Source: Marinobacter sp.
GTDB taxonomy: Bacteria > Pseudomonadota > Gammaproteobacteria > Pseudomonadales > Oleiphilaceae
Assembly (NCBI GenBank): GCA_014359475.1
Contig: JACIZI010000009.1
Span: 1 to 64,000 of the forward strand
Length of the DNA stretch: 64,000 bases
Direction: 5' to 3'
In this document: positions 12,026 through 21,352 of the stretch, in pieces
Layout of the letters: each line of letters opens with the position of its first letter
Numbering within the stretch: the first letter of the stretch is position 1
Position numbers and translations under genes: made by a program
Notes under the pieces: generated by a model
What the model was told of the DNA's origin: nothing
Seen by the model: only the letters and a program-made list of their open reading frames with translations
The model's database searches: none

Positions 12026-13282
12026 ATGTTTAATCGTGATATGAAAATCGCCGGCTACGATGACGAATTGTGGACCGCCATGGAGGCGGAGCGCAACCGT
12101 CAGGAAGTGCATATCGAGCTGATTGCATCCGAGAACTATACCAGCCCGCGGGTGATGGAAGCTCAGGGCAGTGTGCTGACCAACAAATACGCGGAAGGCT
12201 ACCCCGGCAAGCGTTACTACGGTGGCTGCGAGTTCGTGGATGTGGCCGAACAGCTGGCCATCGACCGCGCCAGGGAGCTGTTCGGCGCTGCCTATGCCAA
12301 TGTGCAGCCGCACTCCGGCTCCCAGGCTAACGCTGCCGTGTTCATGGCATTGCTGAAGCCGGGGGACACCGTGCTGGGCATGAGTCTGGCCCATGGTGGC
12401 CACCTGACCCACGGTGCCAGGGTGAACTTCTCCGGCAAGATCTACAATGCCGTTCAGTATGGTCTGAACCCGGACACCGGACTGATCGATTACGACGAGG
12501 TGGAAGCCCTGGCGGTCGAGCATCAACCGAAAATGATCATTGCCGGTTTTTCTGCCTACTCCCAGGAGCTGGACTTTGCCCGCTTTCGCGAGATTGCTGA
12601 CAAGGTGGGCGCCTACCTGTTTGTGGACATGGCCCACGTGGCCGGCCTGGTGGCTGCCGGTGTCTACCCGGATCCGGTGCCCCACGCCCACGTGGTAGCG
12701 ACCACCACCCACAAGACCCTGCGCGGCCCCCGTGGCGGACTGATTCTGGCTTGTGACGACGAAGACCTGCAGAAGAAGCTGAACTCTGCCGTGTTCCCGG
12801 GTGGTCAGGGCGGCCCGCTGATGCACGTGATTGCCGCCAAGGCGGTGTGTTTCAGGGAAGCCATGAGTGACGAATTCAGGGCCTATCAGCAGCGGGTGTT
12901 GAAGAATGCTGTGGCCATGGCGGAAGTGTTTGTGGAGCGGGGCTTTGACGTGGTGTCCGGTGGCACCAAAAACCATTTGTTCCTGGTGAGCCTGATCAAG
13001 CAGGATATTACAGGTAAAGACGCGGACGCGGCATTGGGCCGTGCCCACATTACTGTCAACAAGAACGCGGTACCCAATGACCCGCGGTCACCGTTTGTGA
13101 CATCCGGCCTGCGTATCGGTACCCCGGCTGTGACTACCCGTGGTTTCGGTGAAGTCGAATGTCGCGATCTGGCCGGCTGGATGTGTGACATCCTGGATAA
13201 TCTGGAAGACGAAACCGTGAACAGCCGGGTGCGTGAGCAGGTGGAAGCCCTGTGTGCCCGGTTCCCGGTCTACGCCGGCTGA
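12026..13282 (+). CDS. glyA: Serine hydroxymethyltransferase
   Basis: A PLP enzyme interconverting serine plus tetrahydrofolate and glycine plus 5,10-methylene-tetrahydrofolate, the main source of one-carbon units. The Schiff-base lysine is Lys230 in the signature [13 protein letters not shown]. The N-terminal [11 protein letters not shown] and the YYGGCEF segment are family hallmarks. Length is 418 residues, normal. RBS-like GAGGCAG precedes the ATG. It is the first gene of a co-directional block running through nrdR and the riboflavin genes, with a 69-bp gap to nrdR. Confidence 0.98.
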   Translation: MFNRDMKIAGYDDELWTAMEAERNRQEVHIELIASENYTSPRVMEAQGSVLTNKYAEGYPGKRYYGGCEFVDVAEQLAIDRARELFGAAYANVQPHSGSQANAAVFMALLKPGDTVLGMSLAHGGHLTHGARVNFSGKIYNAVQYGLNPDTGLIDYDEVEALAVEHQPKMIIAGFSAYSQELDFARFREIADKVGAYLFVDMAHVAGLVAAGVYPDPVPHAHVVATTTHKTLRGPRGGLILACDDEDLQKKLNSAVFPGGQGGPLMHVIAAKAVCFREAMSDEFRAYQQRVLKNAVAMAEVFVERGFDVVSGGTKNHLFLVSLIKQDITGKDADAALGRAHITVNKNAVPNDPRSPFVTSGLRIGTPAVTTRGFGEVECRDLAGWMCDILDNLEDETVNSRVREQVEALCARFPVYAG

Positions 13283-13351
13283 GAGCGCCGGTAACCTACT
13301 GCGGGCCGGTGAGCATGCTTGCCGGGCCGACCCTCTCCGGAGTGCCTGAGT

Positions 13352-13876
13352 ATGCATTGTCCTTTCTGTGGTGAAGCAGATACCAAAGTGATCGACTCGC
13401 GGCTGGTGGCCGAAGGGGATCAGGTGCGCCGCCGCAGGGAGTGCCTCTCCTGCCGGGAGCGGTTTACCACTTTTGAAAATGCCGAATTGGTGATGCCACG
13501 GGTGGTCAAGCAGGACGGTACCCGCCAGCCCTTCGATGAGGAAAAGCTGCGTGCCGGCCTTATGAAGGCGCTGGAAAAGCGCCCGGTCAGTATCGAGTCC
13601 ATTGATGCGGCTCTGAACCGGATCAAATACCGCTTGCGGGCGACCGGGGAGCGGGAAGTCAAATCCATGCAGCTGGGTGAAGAGGTAATGACCGAATTGC
13701 GCCAGCTGGACAAGGTGGCCTATGTAAGGTTTGCCTCGGTGTATCGCAGCTTCCAGGACATTAATGAATTCAAGGAGGAGATTGAGCGGCTGTCGGCCCA
13801 TTCCGGTGATGCTCCGGTGGATGTGGCAAAGGCGCTGGCGGATACCTCGTCAGAGTCAGGCAAAGGCAAGGCATGA
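13352..13876 (+). CDS. nrdR: Transcriptional repressor NrdR
   Basis: A regulator of ribonucleotide reductase genes that senses ATP/dATP. The N-terminal zinc ribbon uses two CxxC pairs (MHCPFCGE and CLSCRERF), followed by an ATP-cone domain ([16 protein letters not shown]). The start at 13352 places the first zinc cysteine at residue 3, as in the family; an upstream in-frame start would add a non-conserved extension. Length is 174 residues, with an acidic and polar C-terminal tail. The stop overlaps the ribD start by 4 bp. The glyA-nrdR-rib order is common in gammaproteobacteria. Confidence 0.97.
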   Translation: MHCPFCGEADTKVIDSRLVAEGDQVRRRRECLSCRERFTTFENAELVMPRVVKQDGTRQPFDEEKLRAGLMKALEKRPVSIESIDAALNRIKYRLRATGEREVKSMQLGEEVMTELRQLDKVAYVRFASVYRSFQDINEFKEEIERLSAHSGDAPVDVAKALADTSSESGKGKA

Positions 13877-15018
13877 TTGACTCGAAAGACAGAGCCTTTA
13901 TGGCGCGGGCCATCCGGCTTGCCTGGCGTGGCCGTTACTCGACCCACCCCAATCCCCGGGTGGGTTGCGTGATTGTCCGTAACGGCGAGATTGTGGGTGA
14001 GGGCTGGCACGAGCGGGCCGGTGAGGCCCACGCGGAAATCCGGGCCCTCAGCCAGGCGGGTGCGGATGCCCGCGGGGCAACGGTGTATGTCACCCTTGAG
14101 CCCTGCAGTCACTTCGGTCGCACCCCTCCTTGCGCCAAGGCCTTGTCTGAAGCCGGGGTGGCCCATGTGTTTGCCGCCACCAAGGACCCCAATCCGTCGG
14201 TGTCCGGCAGCGGCCTGAAAATGCTGCAGGCCGGTGGTATCCGGGTGACCGAAGGGCTTATGGCGGAAGAAGCCGCGCGCCTGAATCCGGGTTTTATGAA
14301 ACGGATGCGTGCCGGTCGTCCCTGGGTGCGCCTTAAAATAGCGGCCAGCCTGGACGGTCGCACCGCCATGGCATCCGGTGAAAGCCAGTGGATTACCGGG
14401 GCCGAAGCACGCCGGGACGTGCAGAAACTGCGGGCCATGAGTGATGCCATCCTTACCGGTGTGGGTACGGTACTGGCGGACAACCCGTCGCTGACGGTAC
14501 GCCGTAATGAGCTGGGTGATATCGGCGAGGCCACCGAGCCGTCTCGCCAGCCGCTGCGGGTCATCGCAGACCGGGATGCCCGGACACCGCCCGGGGCGCG
14601 CATACTGCATGGCGGGGAGGTGCAGCTTTACTGTGCATCGGAGACACTCTATACGCCGGCAGCCCAGGATCTGGCGGCGCTGGGCGTCAGCCTCAATGGT
14701 GTGACCTGGCGTGAGGGCGGTGTGGAGTTGGCGGAATTGCTGGACTCCCTTGGCGAACTGGGCATCAATGAGTTGCTGGTGGAAGCCGGGCCGACTCTGG
14801 CGGGTGGGTTTATTGGCGAGGGGCTGGTGGATGAGCTGTGGCTTTACCAGGCACCGGTGTTTCTGGGCAGCTCGGGGCGCCCCACCGCCCACCTGCCGCT
14901 GCAGAACATGGCCGAAAAAGTGCAATGGAAAGTGCTGGATCGCCGCCAGGTGGGGCAGGACCAGCGCATGATCCTGGCTCCCCTGGCATCGACATTCAAT
15001 TCAGAGTCCGCTGAGTGA
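13873..15018 (+). CDS. ribD: Bifunctional riboflavin deaminase/reductase RibD
   Basis: Carries out the second and third steps of riboflavin synthesis: deamination of the pyrimidine, then NADPH reduction of the ribosyl side chain. The N-terminal cytidine-deaminase fold shows the zinc motif HAEIRAL with catalytic Glu, and the [11 protein letters not shown] cysteines. The C-terminal reductase domain begins near residue 148 ([17 protein letters not shown]). Length is 381 residues, typical. The start overlaps the nrdR stop (ATGA), indicating translational coupling. Confidence 0.97.
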   Translation: MIDSKDRAFMARAIRLAWRGRYSTHPNPRVGCVIVRNGEIVGEGWHERAGEAHAEIRALSQAGADARGATVYVTLEPCSHFGRTPPCAKALSEAGVAHVFAATKDPNPSVSGSGLKMLQAGGIRVTEGLMAEEAARLNPGFMKRMRAGRPWVRLKIAASLDGRTAMASGESQWITGAEARRDVQKLRAMSDAILTGVGTVLADNPSLTVRRNELGDIGEATEPSRQPLRVIADRDARTPPGARILHGGEVQLYCASETLYTPAAQDLAALGVSLNGVTWREGGVELAELLDSLGELGINELLVEAGPTLAGGFIGEGLVDELWLYQAPVFLGSSGRPTAHLPLQNMAEKVQWKVLDRRQVGQDQRMILAPLASTFNSESAE

Positions 15019-15051
15019 AAGAATCGGGCTGACAAGGGTGCAAAGAACGGT

Positions 15052-16167
15052 ATGGCACTGAACAGTATTGAAGAGATCATAGAGGATATCCGTCAGGGCA
15101 AAATGGTCATTCTGATGGACGACGAGGACCGGGAAAACGAAGGCGATCTGGTGATGGCGGCGGAGCATTGTACGCCTGAGGCCATCAACTTCATGGCCCG
15201 CTTTGGCCGGGGCCTGATCTGTATGCCGATGACCCGCAGCCGCTGTGAACAACTGGGTCTGCCGCTGATGGTGCAGCAGAATGCCTCCGGTTTCGGCACC
15301 AAGTTCACCCAGTCTATCGAGGCGCGCGAAGGCGTGACTACCGGTATCTCGGCCGCTGACCGGGCCCGTACCGTGCAGGCCGCCGTGGCCCGGGATGCGA
15401 AAGCCTCGGATCTGGTGCAGCCGGGCCATATATTTCCGCTGATGGCGGATCCGGGTGGTGTACTTAGTCGCGCTGGCCACACCGAGGCTTCGTGTGACCT
15501 GGCCTCCCTGGCCGGTTGTGAGCCTGCCGGTGTGATTTGCGAGATCATGAACGATGACGGCTCCATGGCCCGCCGTGAGGACCTTGAGGCGTTCGCCCTG
15601 GAACATGACCTGAAAATCGGCACCATCGCTGATCTCATCCACTATCGCACCATGAATGAACGTACCGTGGACTGTGTCGAAGAAAACGAACTGGACACTG
15701 AGTACGGTCTTTTCCGCCTGCGCACTTACCGGGACAATATCCAGGGTGCCACTCACCTGGCCATGGTGATGGGCGATATCATCCCGGATGAGCCGGTCTA
15801 TGTACGGGTGCACATCACCGATACAATGCGGGACCTGCTGGGAGCCCGGCGTAAGGATTCCCGCAGCTGGCCGCTGCACCATGCACTCGAGAAAGTTGCT
15901 GCTGCGGGTCGGGGTGTCGTGGTATTGCTGAACAGCGTGGAAGACAGTTACAACCTGGAAGACCGCATCCACGAATTCTTTGACGAAGGACAGAAGCCGG
16001 CCGGTAGAGGCAGCTCCGGCGTCTACTTTACCGTGGGGACCGGCTCGCAGATTCTCAGGGACATAGGTGTGGGCAAGATGCGACTGCTGAGCCCGCCGGT
16101 CAAGTTCTCCGCGATTTCCGGCTTTGATCTTGAAGTGGTGGAATACGTGCCCTATACCCCCGAATAA
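15052..16167 (+). CDS. ribBA: DHBP synthase with degenerate GTP cyclohydrolase II-like domain
   Basis: The N-terminal half (residues 1 to about 205) is 3,4-dihydroxy-2-butanone-4-phosphate synthase, converting ribulose 5-phosphate to the four-carbon unit of lumazine. The acidic active-site loop [17 protein letters not shown] and the [14 protein letters not shown] segment are intact. The C-terminal half aligns in length with GTP cyclohydrolase II, but the zinc motif of two close cysteines (GSERCDCG type) is absent; the equivalent stretch reads [18 protein letters not shown]. The protein is therefore expected to act only as RibB, with a separate RibA elsewhere. Similar RibBA-like proteins occur in pseudomonads. 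Confidence 0.93.
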   Translation: MALNSIEEIIEDIRQGKMVILMDDEDRENEGDLVMAAEHCTPEAINFMARFGRGLICMPMTRSRCEQLGLPLMVQQNASGFGTKFTQSIEAREGVTTGISAADRARTVQAAVARDAKASDLVQPGHIFPLMADPGGVLSRAGHTEASCDLASLAGCEPAGVICEIMNDDGSMARREDLEAFALEHDLKIGTIADLIHYRTMNERTVDCVEENELDTEYGLFRLRTYRDNIQGATHLAMVMGDIIPDEPVYVRVHITDTMRDLLGARRKDSRSWPLHHALEKVAAAGRGVVVLLNSVEDSYNLEDRIHEFFDEGQKPAGRGSSGVYFTVGTGSQILRDIGVGKMRLLSPPVKFSAISGFDLEVVEYVPYTPE

Positions 16168-16212
16168 CGAACTGAACGGCTGCGACAGACGCGGTCCGGT
16201 AAAGGAAACGAT

Positions 16213-16692
16213 ATGTCAGATATCAAAGTAATTGAAGGTGATTTCACCCGGTGCAGCGGACGCTATGCACTGGTGGTGGGCCGGTTTAATGGTTTTGTGG
16301 TCGAAAGTCTGGTGGAAGGTGCGCTGGATACCCTGCGCCGCCACGGTATCCCTGATGAAAATATCACCGTCGTACGGGTACCCGGTGCCTACGAAATGCC
16401 GCTGGCGGTCAAGCGGGTGGCGGAAACCGGCAACGTTGATGCCATCATTGCCCTGGGTGCCGTTATTCGTGGCGGTACGCCACATTTCGACTTCGTGGCA
16501 GGCGAGGCCTCCAGTGGTCTGGGTGCGGTCAGCCTGGACACGGATGTGCCGGTGACTTTCGGTGTACTGACCGTGGACTCCATCGAACAGGCGATCGAAC
16601 GCTCGGGCACCAAAGCCGGCAACAAAGGCGCTGAGGCTGCCATCACAGCGCTGGAAATGGTCAGCCTGTTCAGCAAGCTGGGTGAGCAATGA
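16213..16692 (+). CDS. ribH: 6,7-dimethyl-8-ribityllumazine synthase
   Basis: Condenses the RibB product with the RibD pathway product to give lumazine, the immediate precursor of riboflavin, usually in a large icosahedral or pentameric assembly. Family motifs include [29 protein letters not shown] and [19 protein letters not shown], the last containing the catalytic histidine. Length is 159 residues, standard. A clear RBS (AAAGGAAA) precedes ATG 16213. The stop overlaps the nusB start. Confidence 0.97.
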   Translation: MSDIKVIEGDFTRCSGRYALVVGRFNGFVVESLVEGALDTLRRHGIPDENITVVRVPGAYEMPLAVKRVAETGNVDAIIALGAVIRGGTPHFDFVAGEASSGLGAVSLDTDVPVTFGVLTVDSIEQAIERSGTKAGNKGAEAAITALEMVSLFSKLGEQ

Positions 16693-17156
16693 GCGAGCAG
16701 CAGGAAAAGAAAGCGGGTCCGGCCCAGCCGCGGCCTGCTGACCGCCGTCGCGCCCGGGCGCTGGCGATGCAGGCGCTGTATCACCGTCATTACAGCCGTT
16801 CCCGTATTGCGGATATCGAAGCCGAGTTCATGGTCGACAACGACATGACCAAGGTGGATACCGCCTATTTCCGGGACCTGCTGCAGGGTGTGCACCGGGA
16901 GCAGGACGAACTGGACAGGCTGATTGAACCCTATCTGGACCGCGCGCTCAGGGAAGTGGATCCGATTGAACTGGCCATTGTGCGCATCGGCACCTACGAG
17001 CTCAAGCACCGCATGGATGTGCCTTACAAAGTGGTCATCAATGAAGGTATTGAAATGGCCAAGAAGTACGGCGGTACCGAGGGCCACAGGTTTGTGAACA
17101 GTCTGCTGGACAAGCTGAGCGGCCGGTTGCGGCTGGCCGAGACCCGCGCCCGCTGA
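16689..17156 (+). CDS. nusB: Transcription antitermination factor NusB
   Basis: Binds boxA RNA with NusE (S10) to promote antitermination on rRNA operons; boxA-like sequences are present at both ends of this window's rrn leader and spacer. Recognisable parts are [13 protein letters not shown] near residue 20, the central [13 protein letters not shown] and the C-terminal [15 protein letters not shown]. Length is 155 residues. The start overlaps the ribH stop by 4 bp, the usual ribH-nusB coupling. Confidence 0.97.
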   Translation: MSEQQEKKAGPAQPRPADRRRARALAMQALYHRHYSRSRIADIEAEFMVDNDMTKVDTAYFRDLLQGVHREQDELDRLIEPYLDRALREVDPIELAIVRIGTYELKHRMDVPYKVVINEGIEMAKKYGGTEGHRFVNSLLDKLSGRLRLAETRAR

Positions 17157-17159
17157 GCC

Positions 17160-18110
17160 ATGGGCGAGTTTGATCTGATCCGGCGTTTTTTCCTGCCACT
17201 GGCGCAGCAGCGCCGGGACGGTACGCTGGTGGCAGGGCCGGGGGACGACTGCGCGGTGCAGCGCCTTGCGCCTGGTACAGATCTGGTTTTTTCGATCGAC
17301 ACCCTGGTAGAGGGTGTTCACTTCCCCGGGCACTACCCACCGGAATACCTCGGCTGGCGGGCGCTGGCCGTGGCGGTCAGTGACCTGGCGGCCATGGGTG
17401 CGGACCCCCTTTGTTATACACTTGCCCTCACGTTACCCGCTGCCACAGAAGACTGGCTTGAAGGATTTGCCTCAGGCCTGGCCAAAGCCAGTGATGCGTT
17501 CGGGATTGCCCTCGCCGGGGGTGATACCACCCGTGGTCCGCTTACCATAACCCTGCAGGTACACGGTTCCGTGCCTGCGGGTGCGGCGATTACCCGCAGC
17601 GGTGCCCGGCCCGGCGATCTGGTGTGTGTCTCCGGTACCCTGGGAGATGCGGGGGAAGCACTGAACTGGTTGTCCTGCGATGAACCGGGGCCACAGGCGC
17701 GGGCAGTGCTACACAGTTACCATTACCCTCGCCCGCCACTGGCGCTGGGCCAGGCCTTGAGAGGGAGCGCCTCTGCGGGCATCGATATCTCCGATGGTCT
17801 GTTGGCGGATCTTGCACATATTCTTGAAGCGTCTGGTGTCGGAGCACAGCTGGGAGCAGACAAGCTTCCGCTGTCTGAAGCGCTGTTGGCATTGCATAAC
17901 CGGGATAAGGCTGTGGCGCTGGCGTTAACCTCCGGGGACGATTATCAGCTGTGTGTGACCATAGGTCCCGACAGCTTCCAGTCTCTCCCCGAGGCGGTGC
18001 GTATTCAGTTGACCGTTATCGGCACCGTTGAGGCGGGCGCGGGGATTCGCTTGACCGGCGCGCCTGCCAGGCTGGATGCTGGTTATGACCATTTCCGGGA
18101 GTATTCATGA
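17160..18110 (+). CDS. thiL: Thiamine-monophosphate kinase
   Basis: Phosphorylates thiamine monophosphate to the active cofactor thiamine diphosphate. N-terminal MGEFDLIRRFF and GPGDDCAVQRL are characteristic of the family, as are the Mg/ATP-binding acidic segments DTLVEGVHF and GGDTTRGPL and the ISDGLLADL motif. Length is 316 residues, normal. The start is 3 bp after the nusB stop, and its stop overlaps pgpA by 4 bp, the common nusB-thiL-pgpA order. Confidence 0.96.
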   Translation: MGEFDLIRRFFLPLAQQRRDGTLVAGPGDDCAVQRLAPGTDLVFSIDTLVEGVHFPGHYPPEYLGWRALAVAVSDLAAMGADPLCYTLALTLPAATEDWLEGFASGLAKASDAFGIALAGGDTTRGPLTITLQVHGSVPAGAAITRSGARPGDLVCVSGTLGDAGEALNWLSCDEPGPQARAVLHSYHYPRPPLALGQALRGSASAGIDISDGLLADLAHILEASGVGAQLGADKLPLSEALLALHNRDKAVALALTSGDDYQLCVTIGPDSFQSLPEAVRIQLTVIGTVEAGAGIRLTGAPARLDAGYDHFREYS

Positions 18111-18643
18111 ACAAGAATAAACTGCCCGGCGAGCCGGAGGTGACGGAAATGTTATTGCCGCCCGGTTTCCTGCGTAATCCGGTGCATTTGCTGGCGTTTG
18201 GCTTTGGTAGTGGCGCCACGGCGCGGGCACCCGGAACCTGGGGTAGTCTGGCAGCTATTCCCCTCTGGCTGTGTTTTTTCTGGGTGCCGGTAACGGCCTA
18301 CTGGCTGATAGTGGCACTGGCATTCGTGGCAGGTATCTGGCTTTGTGGCAGGACCGCGAGTGACCTGAAAGTACACGACCACGGCGGTATTGTCTGGGAC
18401 GAGTTTGTGGGGATGTGGATTGTCCTGGGCCTGTTTCCGGATACGGTCCACGGGGTCCTGATGGCCTTTGCCCTGTTCCGGCTGTTTGATGTGGTGAAAC
18501 CCTGGCCCATCGGCTGGGTTGACCGACGGACTCCGGGTGGCCTGGGCATAATGGTGGATGACGTGCTGGCCGGGGGGATGGCTATGGCCTGCCTGTATGC
18601 AATCGACCGCTGGCTGATTACAGTACTGGTCTGGCAGCCTTGA
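18107..18643 (+). CDS. pgpA: Phosphatidylglycerophosphatase A
   Basis: A membrane enzyme that dephosphorylates phosphatidylglycerol phosphate to phosphatidylglycerol. Family motifs GSGATARAPGTWGSLAAIP, HDHGGIVWDEFVGMW and FRLFDVVKPWPIGWVD are visible, with about four hydrophobic segments. Length is 178 residues. It ends the glyA-to-pgpA block; its stop codon lies in the loop of a 9-bp hairpin. Confidence 0.96.
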   Translation: MNKNKLPGEPEVTEMLLPPGFLRNPVHLLAFGFGSGATARAPGTWGSLAAIPLWLCFFWVPVTAYWLIVALAFVAGIWLCGRTASDLKVHDHGGIVWDEFVGMWIVLGLFPDTVHGVLMAFALFRLFDVVKPWPIGWVDRRTPGGLGIMVDDVLAGGMAMACLYAIDRWLITVLVWQP

Positions 18644-18660
18644 GTCCGACAGGCTGCCAG
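18631..18660. terminator. Hairpin spanning the pgpA stop, possible bidirectional terminator
   Basis: A perfect 9-bp stem (CTGGCAGCC at 18631-18639 with GGCTGCCAG at 18652-18660) has a 12-nt loop containing the pgpA stop. It lies between pgpA and the converging small gene at 18675. There is no T-tract on either strand, so termination is inferred from position only. Confidence 0.45.
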
Positions 18661-18674
18661 GGTCCCGGTCGGGG

Positions 18675-18878
18675 TCAGTGGACCTGTTGGGTTTCCGGAA
18701 GCAGCTGCACCACGTGGAGGAAGCGCCTCAGTCCGATTTCCGCCCGCTCCCTGGTGGCAAATGGACCACTGTCGAAGCCCTCCCGCGTGGTAAAGTACCA
18801 CTTGGAGCCCACACAGAAAAAACGGCTGCTGCGGAACGGAACCGGTCCTCGCTCTCCGGACCTGAGATGGGTATCCAT
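18675..18878 (-). CDS. Small conserved protein, DUF6316-like
   Basis: A 67-residue protein starting MDTHLRSGERG with a strong RBS (ACAGGAGATCCC before ATG). The core FRSSRFFCVGSKWYFTTREG followed by GPFATRERAE matches my memory of a short family found in Pseudomonas and relatives (DUF6316), in which an aromatic and basic segment is followed by a GPF segment; the function is unknown. There is no signal peptide or membrane segment. It converges on pgpA and is divergent from the lipoprotein gene at 19018. The RBS and conserved look make it a better reading than the longer frame starting at 18986. Confidence 0.72.
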   Translation of the reverse strand: MDTHLRSGERGPVPFRSSRFFCVGSKWYFTTREGFDSGPFATRERAEIGLRRFLHVVQLLPETQQVH

Positions 18879-19017
18879 GGGATCTCCTGTAGCATTGCCT
18901 GTCGGGAAGCAAGGACTGCAGACTCCCCGGGTGAGTTTTTTTGCGCTATTGGTTAAAATTAATCCAAATTTTGTGAAATTCAACACTTTTTTACAATTTT
19001 CCTTCCCTGGAGGTAAG

Positions 19018-19665
19018 ATGAATACCTGTCACGCGTCTCTGTTTTTCAATAAATTCATTCGTCTGCTAGTCTGTTTTTCCCTCGCGGCTGCCCTGGTGGG
19101 TTGCTCCGGTATGCTAAGCCGGGTACAGACCTGGGAGGGTGAGACGCCTGAAGAAGGCGTTGCCATTCTGCAGACCCCAGGTGAAATTCGCGTTACAGCA
19201 GTAAACGATAAGTCCGTGACCAATTTTCTGATGGATGACCTGAATCTCGATTACGAGCTGCTACCGGGCAAAAACCGGATCGTTTTTGTTTACCGCAGCA
19301 TCTGGGCGAAAAATGAGAAAACCGAAAACGGTGAGAGCCCGGTTCATGTGGTAGTAAGCGAGCCTCAGGTCCTGACGCTGGATGCGCAGGCCGGGGAGAC
19401 CTATCAGCTTAGAACAAACCGCAAGCCCGGGAACCGGCGCGAGGCGCAGGCGTTTGCAGCGGCTCCGGAGGTTTCCCTGCTGGATAACTCCGGTAAGGTC
19501 GTGGCCACGGCAGAACCGCTGCCGGAGGAGCAGAGCCGGGTGGCTGTGAGCAGGGAAAGCGAGGCGCCCCTGGCGGCAGGCGCCACCCTGGAGCAGCTCA
19601 AAGCGCTTTGGGATCAGGCCACCGCCGCAGAGCGGCAGGCGTTTCTGGGCTGGGCGCTGGACTGA
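19018..19665 (+). CDS. Putative DUF2057 (YccT-like) lipoprotein
   Basis: A 215-residue exported protein with a lipoprotein signal peptide: basic start, hydrophobic LVCFSLAAALVG, and lipidation at Cys29 (LVGC). Asn at +... is not prominent, and Ser follows the Cys. The body has the pattern of DUF2057 proteins: GEIRVTAVNDKSV, a LLPGKNRIVFVY segment and an ETYQLRTNRKP strand. The C-terminal 30 residues are helical and Ala-rich. The start is fixed by the GGAGGTAAG RBS. Function is unknown; no operon partner is visible, and the next gene converges. Confidence 0.72.
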   Translation: MNTCHASLFFNKFIRLLVCFSLAAALVGCSGMLSRVQTWEGETPEEGVAILQTPGEIRVTAVNDKSVTNFLMDDLNLDYELLPGKNRIVFVYRSIWAKNEKTENGESPVHVVVSEPQVLTLDAQAGETYQLRTNRKPGNRREAQAFAAAPEVSLLDNSGKVVATAEPLPEEQSRVAVSRESEAPLAAGATLEQLKALWDQATAAERQAFLGWALD

Positions 19666-19707
19666 CAAGGGGTTTCAGATAAAGCGCAGGGCGTAATCCG
19701 GCGGGTT

Positions 19708-21237
19708 TCAGCGCCGGAAACGCCCCGGGATATTGCGCAACAAGGACTCCATGGCGGACAGCGCGTCGTCCGCCAGTGACTGATTCTGTTGCTCATGGAA
19801 TTCCGGCTCGTTACTGCTGGCGGGCAGCTCGGCTGCGGCGGCCTCAATAACCTCCAGGCTTTCTTTCAGAAGATCGGTCAGGGTTTCTCCGTCTTCCACC
19901 ACGTCCGGGCACAGGGTGAAATTTACCGTCAGCACTCCTTCATAGCTTACTGCAACGATCACCAGGCCCATGCTGTCGAACAGGGGTGCGGTGTTGTACT
20001 GGCGTACCAGCCGCGCGCCCTGAAGATACATTGGCACCTGGGGCCCGGGCACGTTGGTGATCGGTACGTTGAATACCGGCTGGTAGCGCTGGGCGATCTG
20101 TAGCTCGGAATACAGTCTTGCGGACAGTGCCAGCATGGTGGATGGCACCAGTTCAGTCAGCCGGTCTGCGGCAATCGCCTCCTGATAAGGCTCGGAGCCC
20201 ACTGCATTCCAGTGGATGCGGCGAATGCGCCGGGCCGGGTCCGGCTCGTTGGTGGCCAGGTCCAGCAGCATGGCAGACATCTGGTTGCCCGTGGCCCGTC
20301 GCAGACTGCGGGAACGGACGGAGACCGGAGTCATGGCGACAAGGGAGCGGCTGGCATCCCCGTTATGAGCTGCCTGGTAGCGCCGCAGGGTCTCCGCACA
20401 GAGCCCCAGCACCACATCGTTCAGTGTGACATCGCCCAGGTTGGCCTTGATGGCCTTCAGCCGGGACAGGGACAGGCTGGCGGCGACAATCCTGCGGTTA
20501 CGGGTAATCTGCCGGTTGAATGGACTATGGGGCGCGGAAAACAGGGGGAACGGCAGGGGCAGGCGTTTCAGCTGTTGCCGGATCAGCCCCCGGGCAGTCG
20601 CCTCGGCGGCGCTGAACACCAGCGAGGTGAACTGCAGGGGTTTGCGGAAAAGGTTGGCACTGGTCTGCAGAATTACCCGCTCCCCGGAAGGTTCCGGCCT
20701 CGGAGTCCAGGGCTGAGGCGGTGTAATCGGCCGGGGTTCGGGGCTGTACTCCAGCAGCTTGCCGATGATTTCCTCGCCGCTGAACGCATCAATGGCGGCG
20801 TGATGGAGCTTGACGATCAATGCGAAGCCTTCACTTTGCGGATCATCTTCATTAATGCGAAAACCATCTACGAAGGTGATGTGCCACAGCGGCCGGTCCC
20901 GTTTTAGTGGCTCTTCCAGGATTCTTTCGGAAAGCTCCTGCAGGCTGGCCAGCTGGCCATTGGTGCCGAGGTTAACATAGGCCAGGTGGCGCTCGATGCT
21001 GAAATTCGGGTCATCAATCCAGTAAGGGCGGCCCAGGCGCAGGGGGGTTTCCTTGAGCCGCTGGCGAAACAGGGGAACCACGTGCAGGCGGCTGCGCAGG
21101 TAGGCAACAAAGGTGCTGAAGGCCAGCGGTTCCTTGCGGTCCCGGGCATCAAACAGGTAAATGCCACCGATGTGCATGGGGGCGGATTCCGATTCCAGGT
21201 AAAGAAACGAGGCATCCAGTTCTGAAAGTTGCTGCAT
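19708..21237 (-). CDS. Wax ester synthase/diacylglycerol acyltransferase family protein
   Basis: A 509-residue member of the bacterial WS/DGAT family, which esterifies fatty alcohols or diacylglycerol with acyl-CoA to make storage lipid. Hallmarks are the N-terminal LSELDASFLYLESESAPMHI, the condensing motif at 145-151, the central LNDVVLGLCAETLRRY, and NVPGPQVPMYLQGARL near the C-terminus. The usual HHxxxDG catalytic motif reads HHAAIDA, with the two His and the Asp kept but the Gly replaced by Ala. Such enzymes are typical of Marinobacter, which has several paralogues, so activity and substrate cannot be predicted. A LysR gene lies 115 bp upstream on the same strand. Confidence 0.9.
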   Translation of the reverse strand: MQQLSELDASFLYLESESAPMHIGGIYLFDARDRKEPLAFSTFVAYLRSRLHVVPLFRQRLKETPLRLGRPYWIDDPNFSIERHLAYVNLGTNGQLASLQELSERILEEPLKRDRPLWHITFVDGFRINEDDPQSEGFALIVKLHHAAIDAFSGEEIIGKLLEYSPEPRPITPPQPWTPRPEPSGERVILQTSANLFRKPLQFTSLVFSAAEATARGLIRQQLKRLPLPFPLFSAPHSPFNRQITRNRRIVAASLSLSRLKAIKANLGDVTLNDVVLGLCAETLRRYQAAHNGDASRSLVAMTPVSVRSRSLRRATGNQMSAMLLDLATNEPDPARRIRRIHWNAVGSEPYQEAIAADRLTELVPSTMLALSARLYSELQIAQRYQPVFNVPITNVPGPQVPMYLQGARLVRQYNTAPLFDSMGLVIVAVSYEGVLTVNFTLCPDVVEDGETLTDLLKESLEVIEAAAAELPASSNEPEFHEQQNQSLADDALSAMESLLRNIPGRFRR

Positions 21238-21352
21238 ATGGCTGAACTCCCTTGATTCAGTGGCGCATCAGTATATATCAGCGGTTCAAGTGGCCGGTTG
21301 ACTCCGTTGCCCCGGCGCATGCTGTCCTGGAGTCATGGGTGGCGGCTATTAT

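Noticed and set aside
15019..15051. FMN riboswitch before ribBA
   Set aside because: The gap is only 33 bp and has no RFN element; nothing similar is seen before ribD.
18640..19017. Plus-strand frame joining the pgpA end to the DUF2057 lipoprotein
   Set aside because: The lipoprotein has its own RBS and signal peptide at 19018; the upstream codons are antisense to the DUF6316-like gene.
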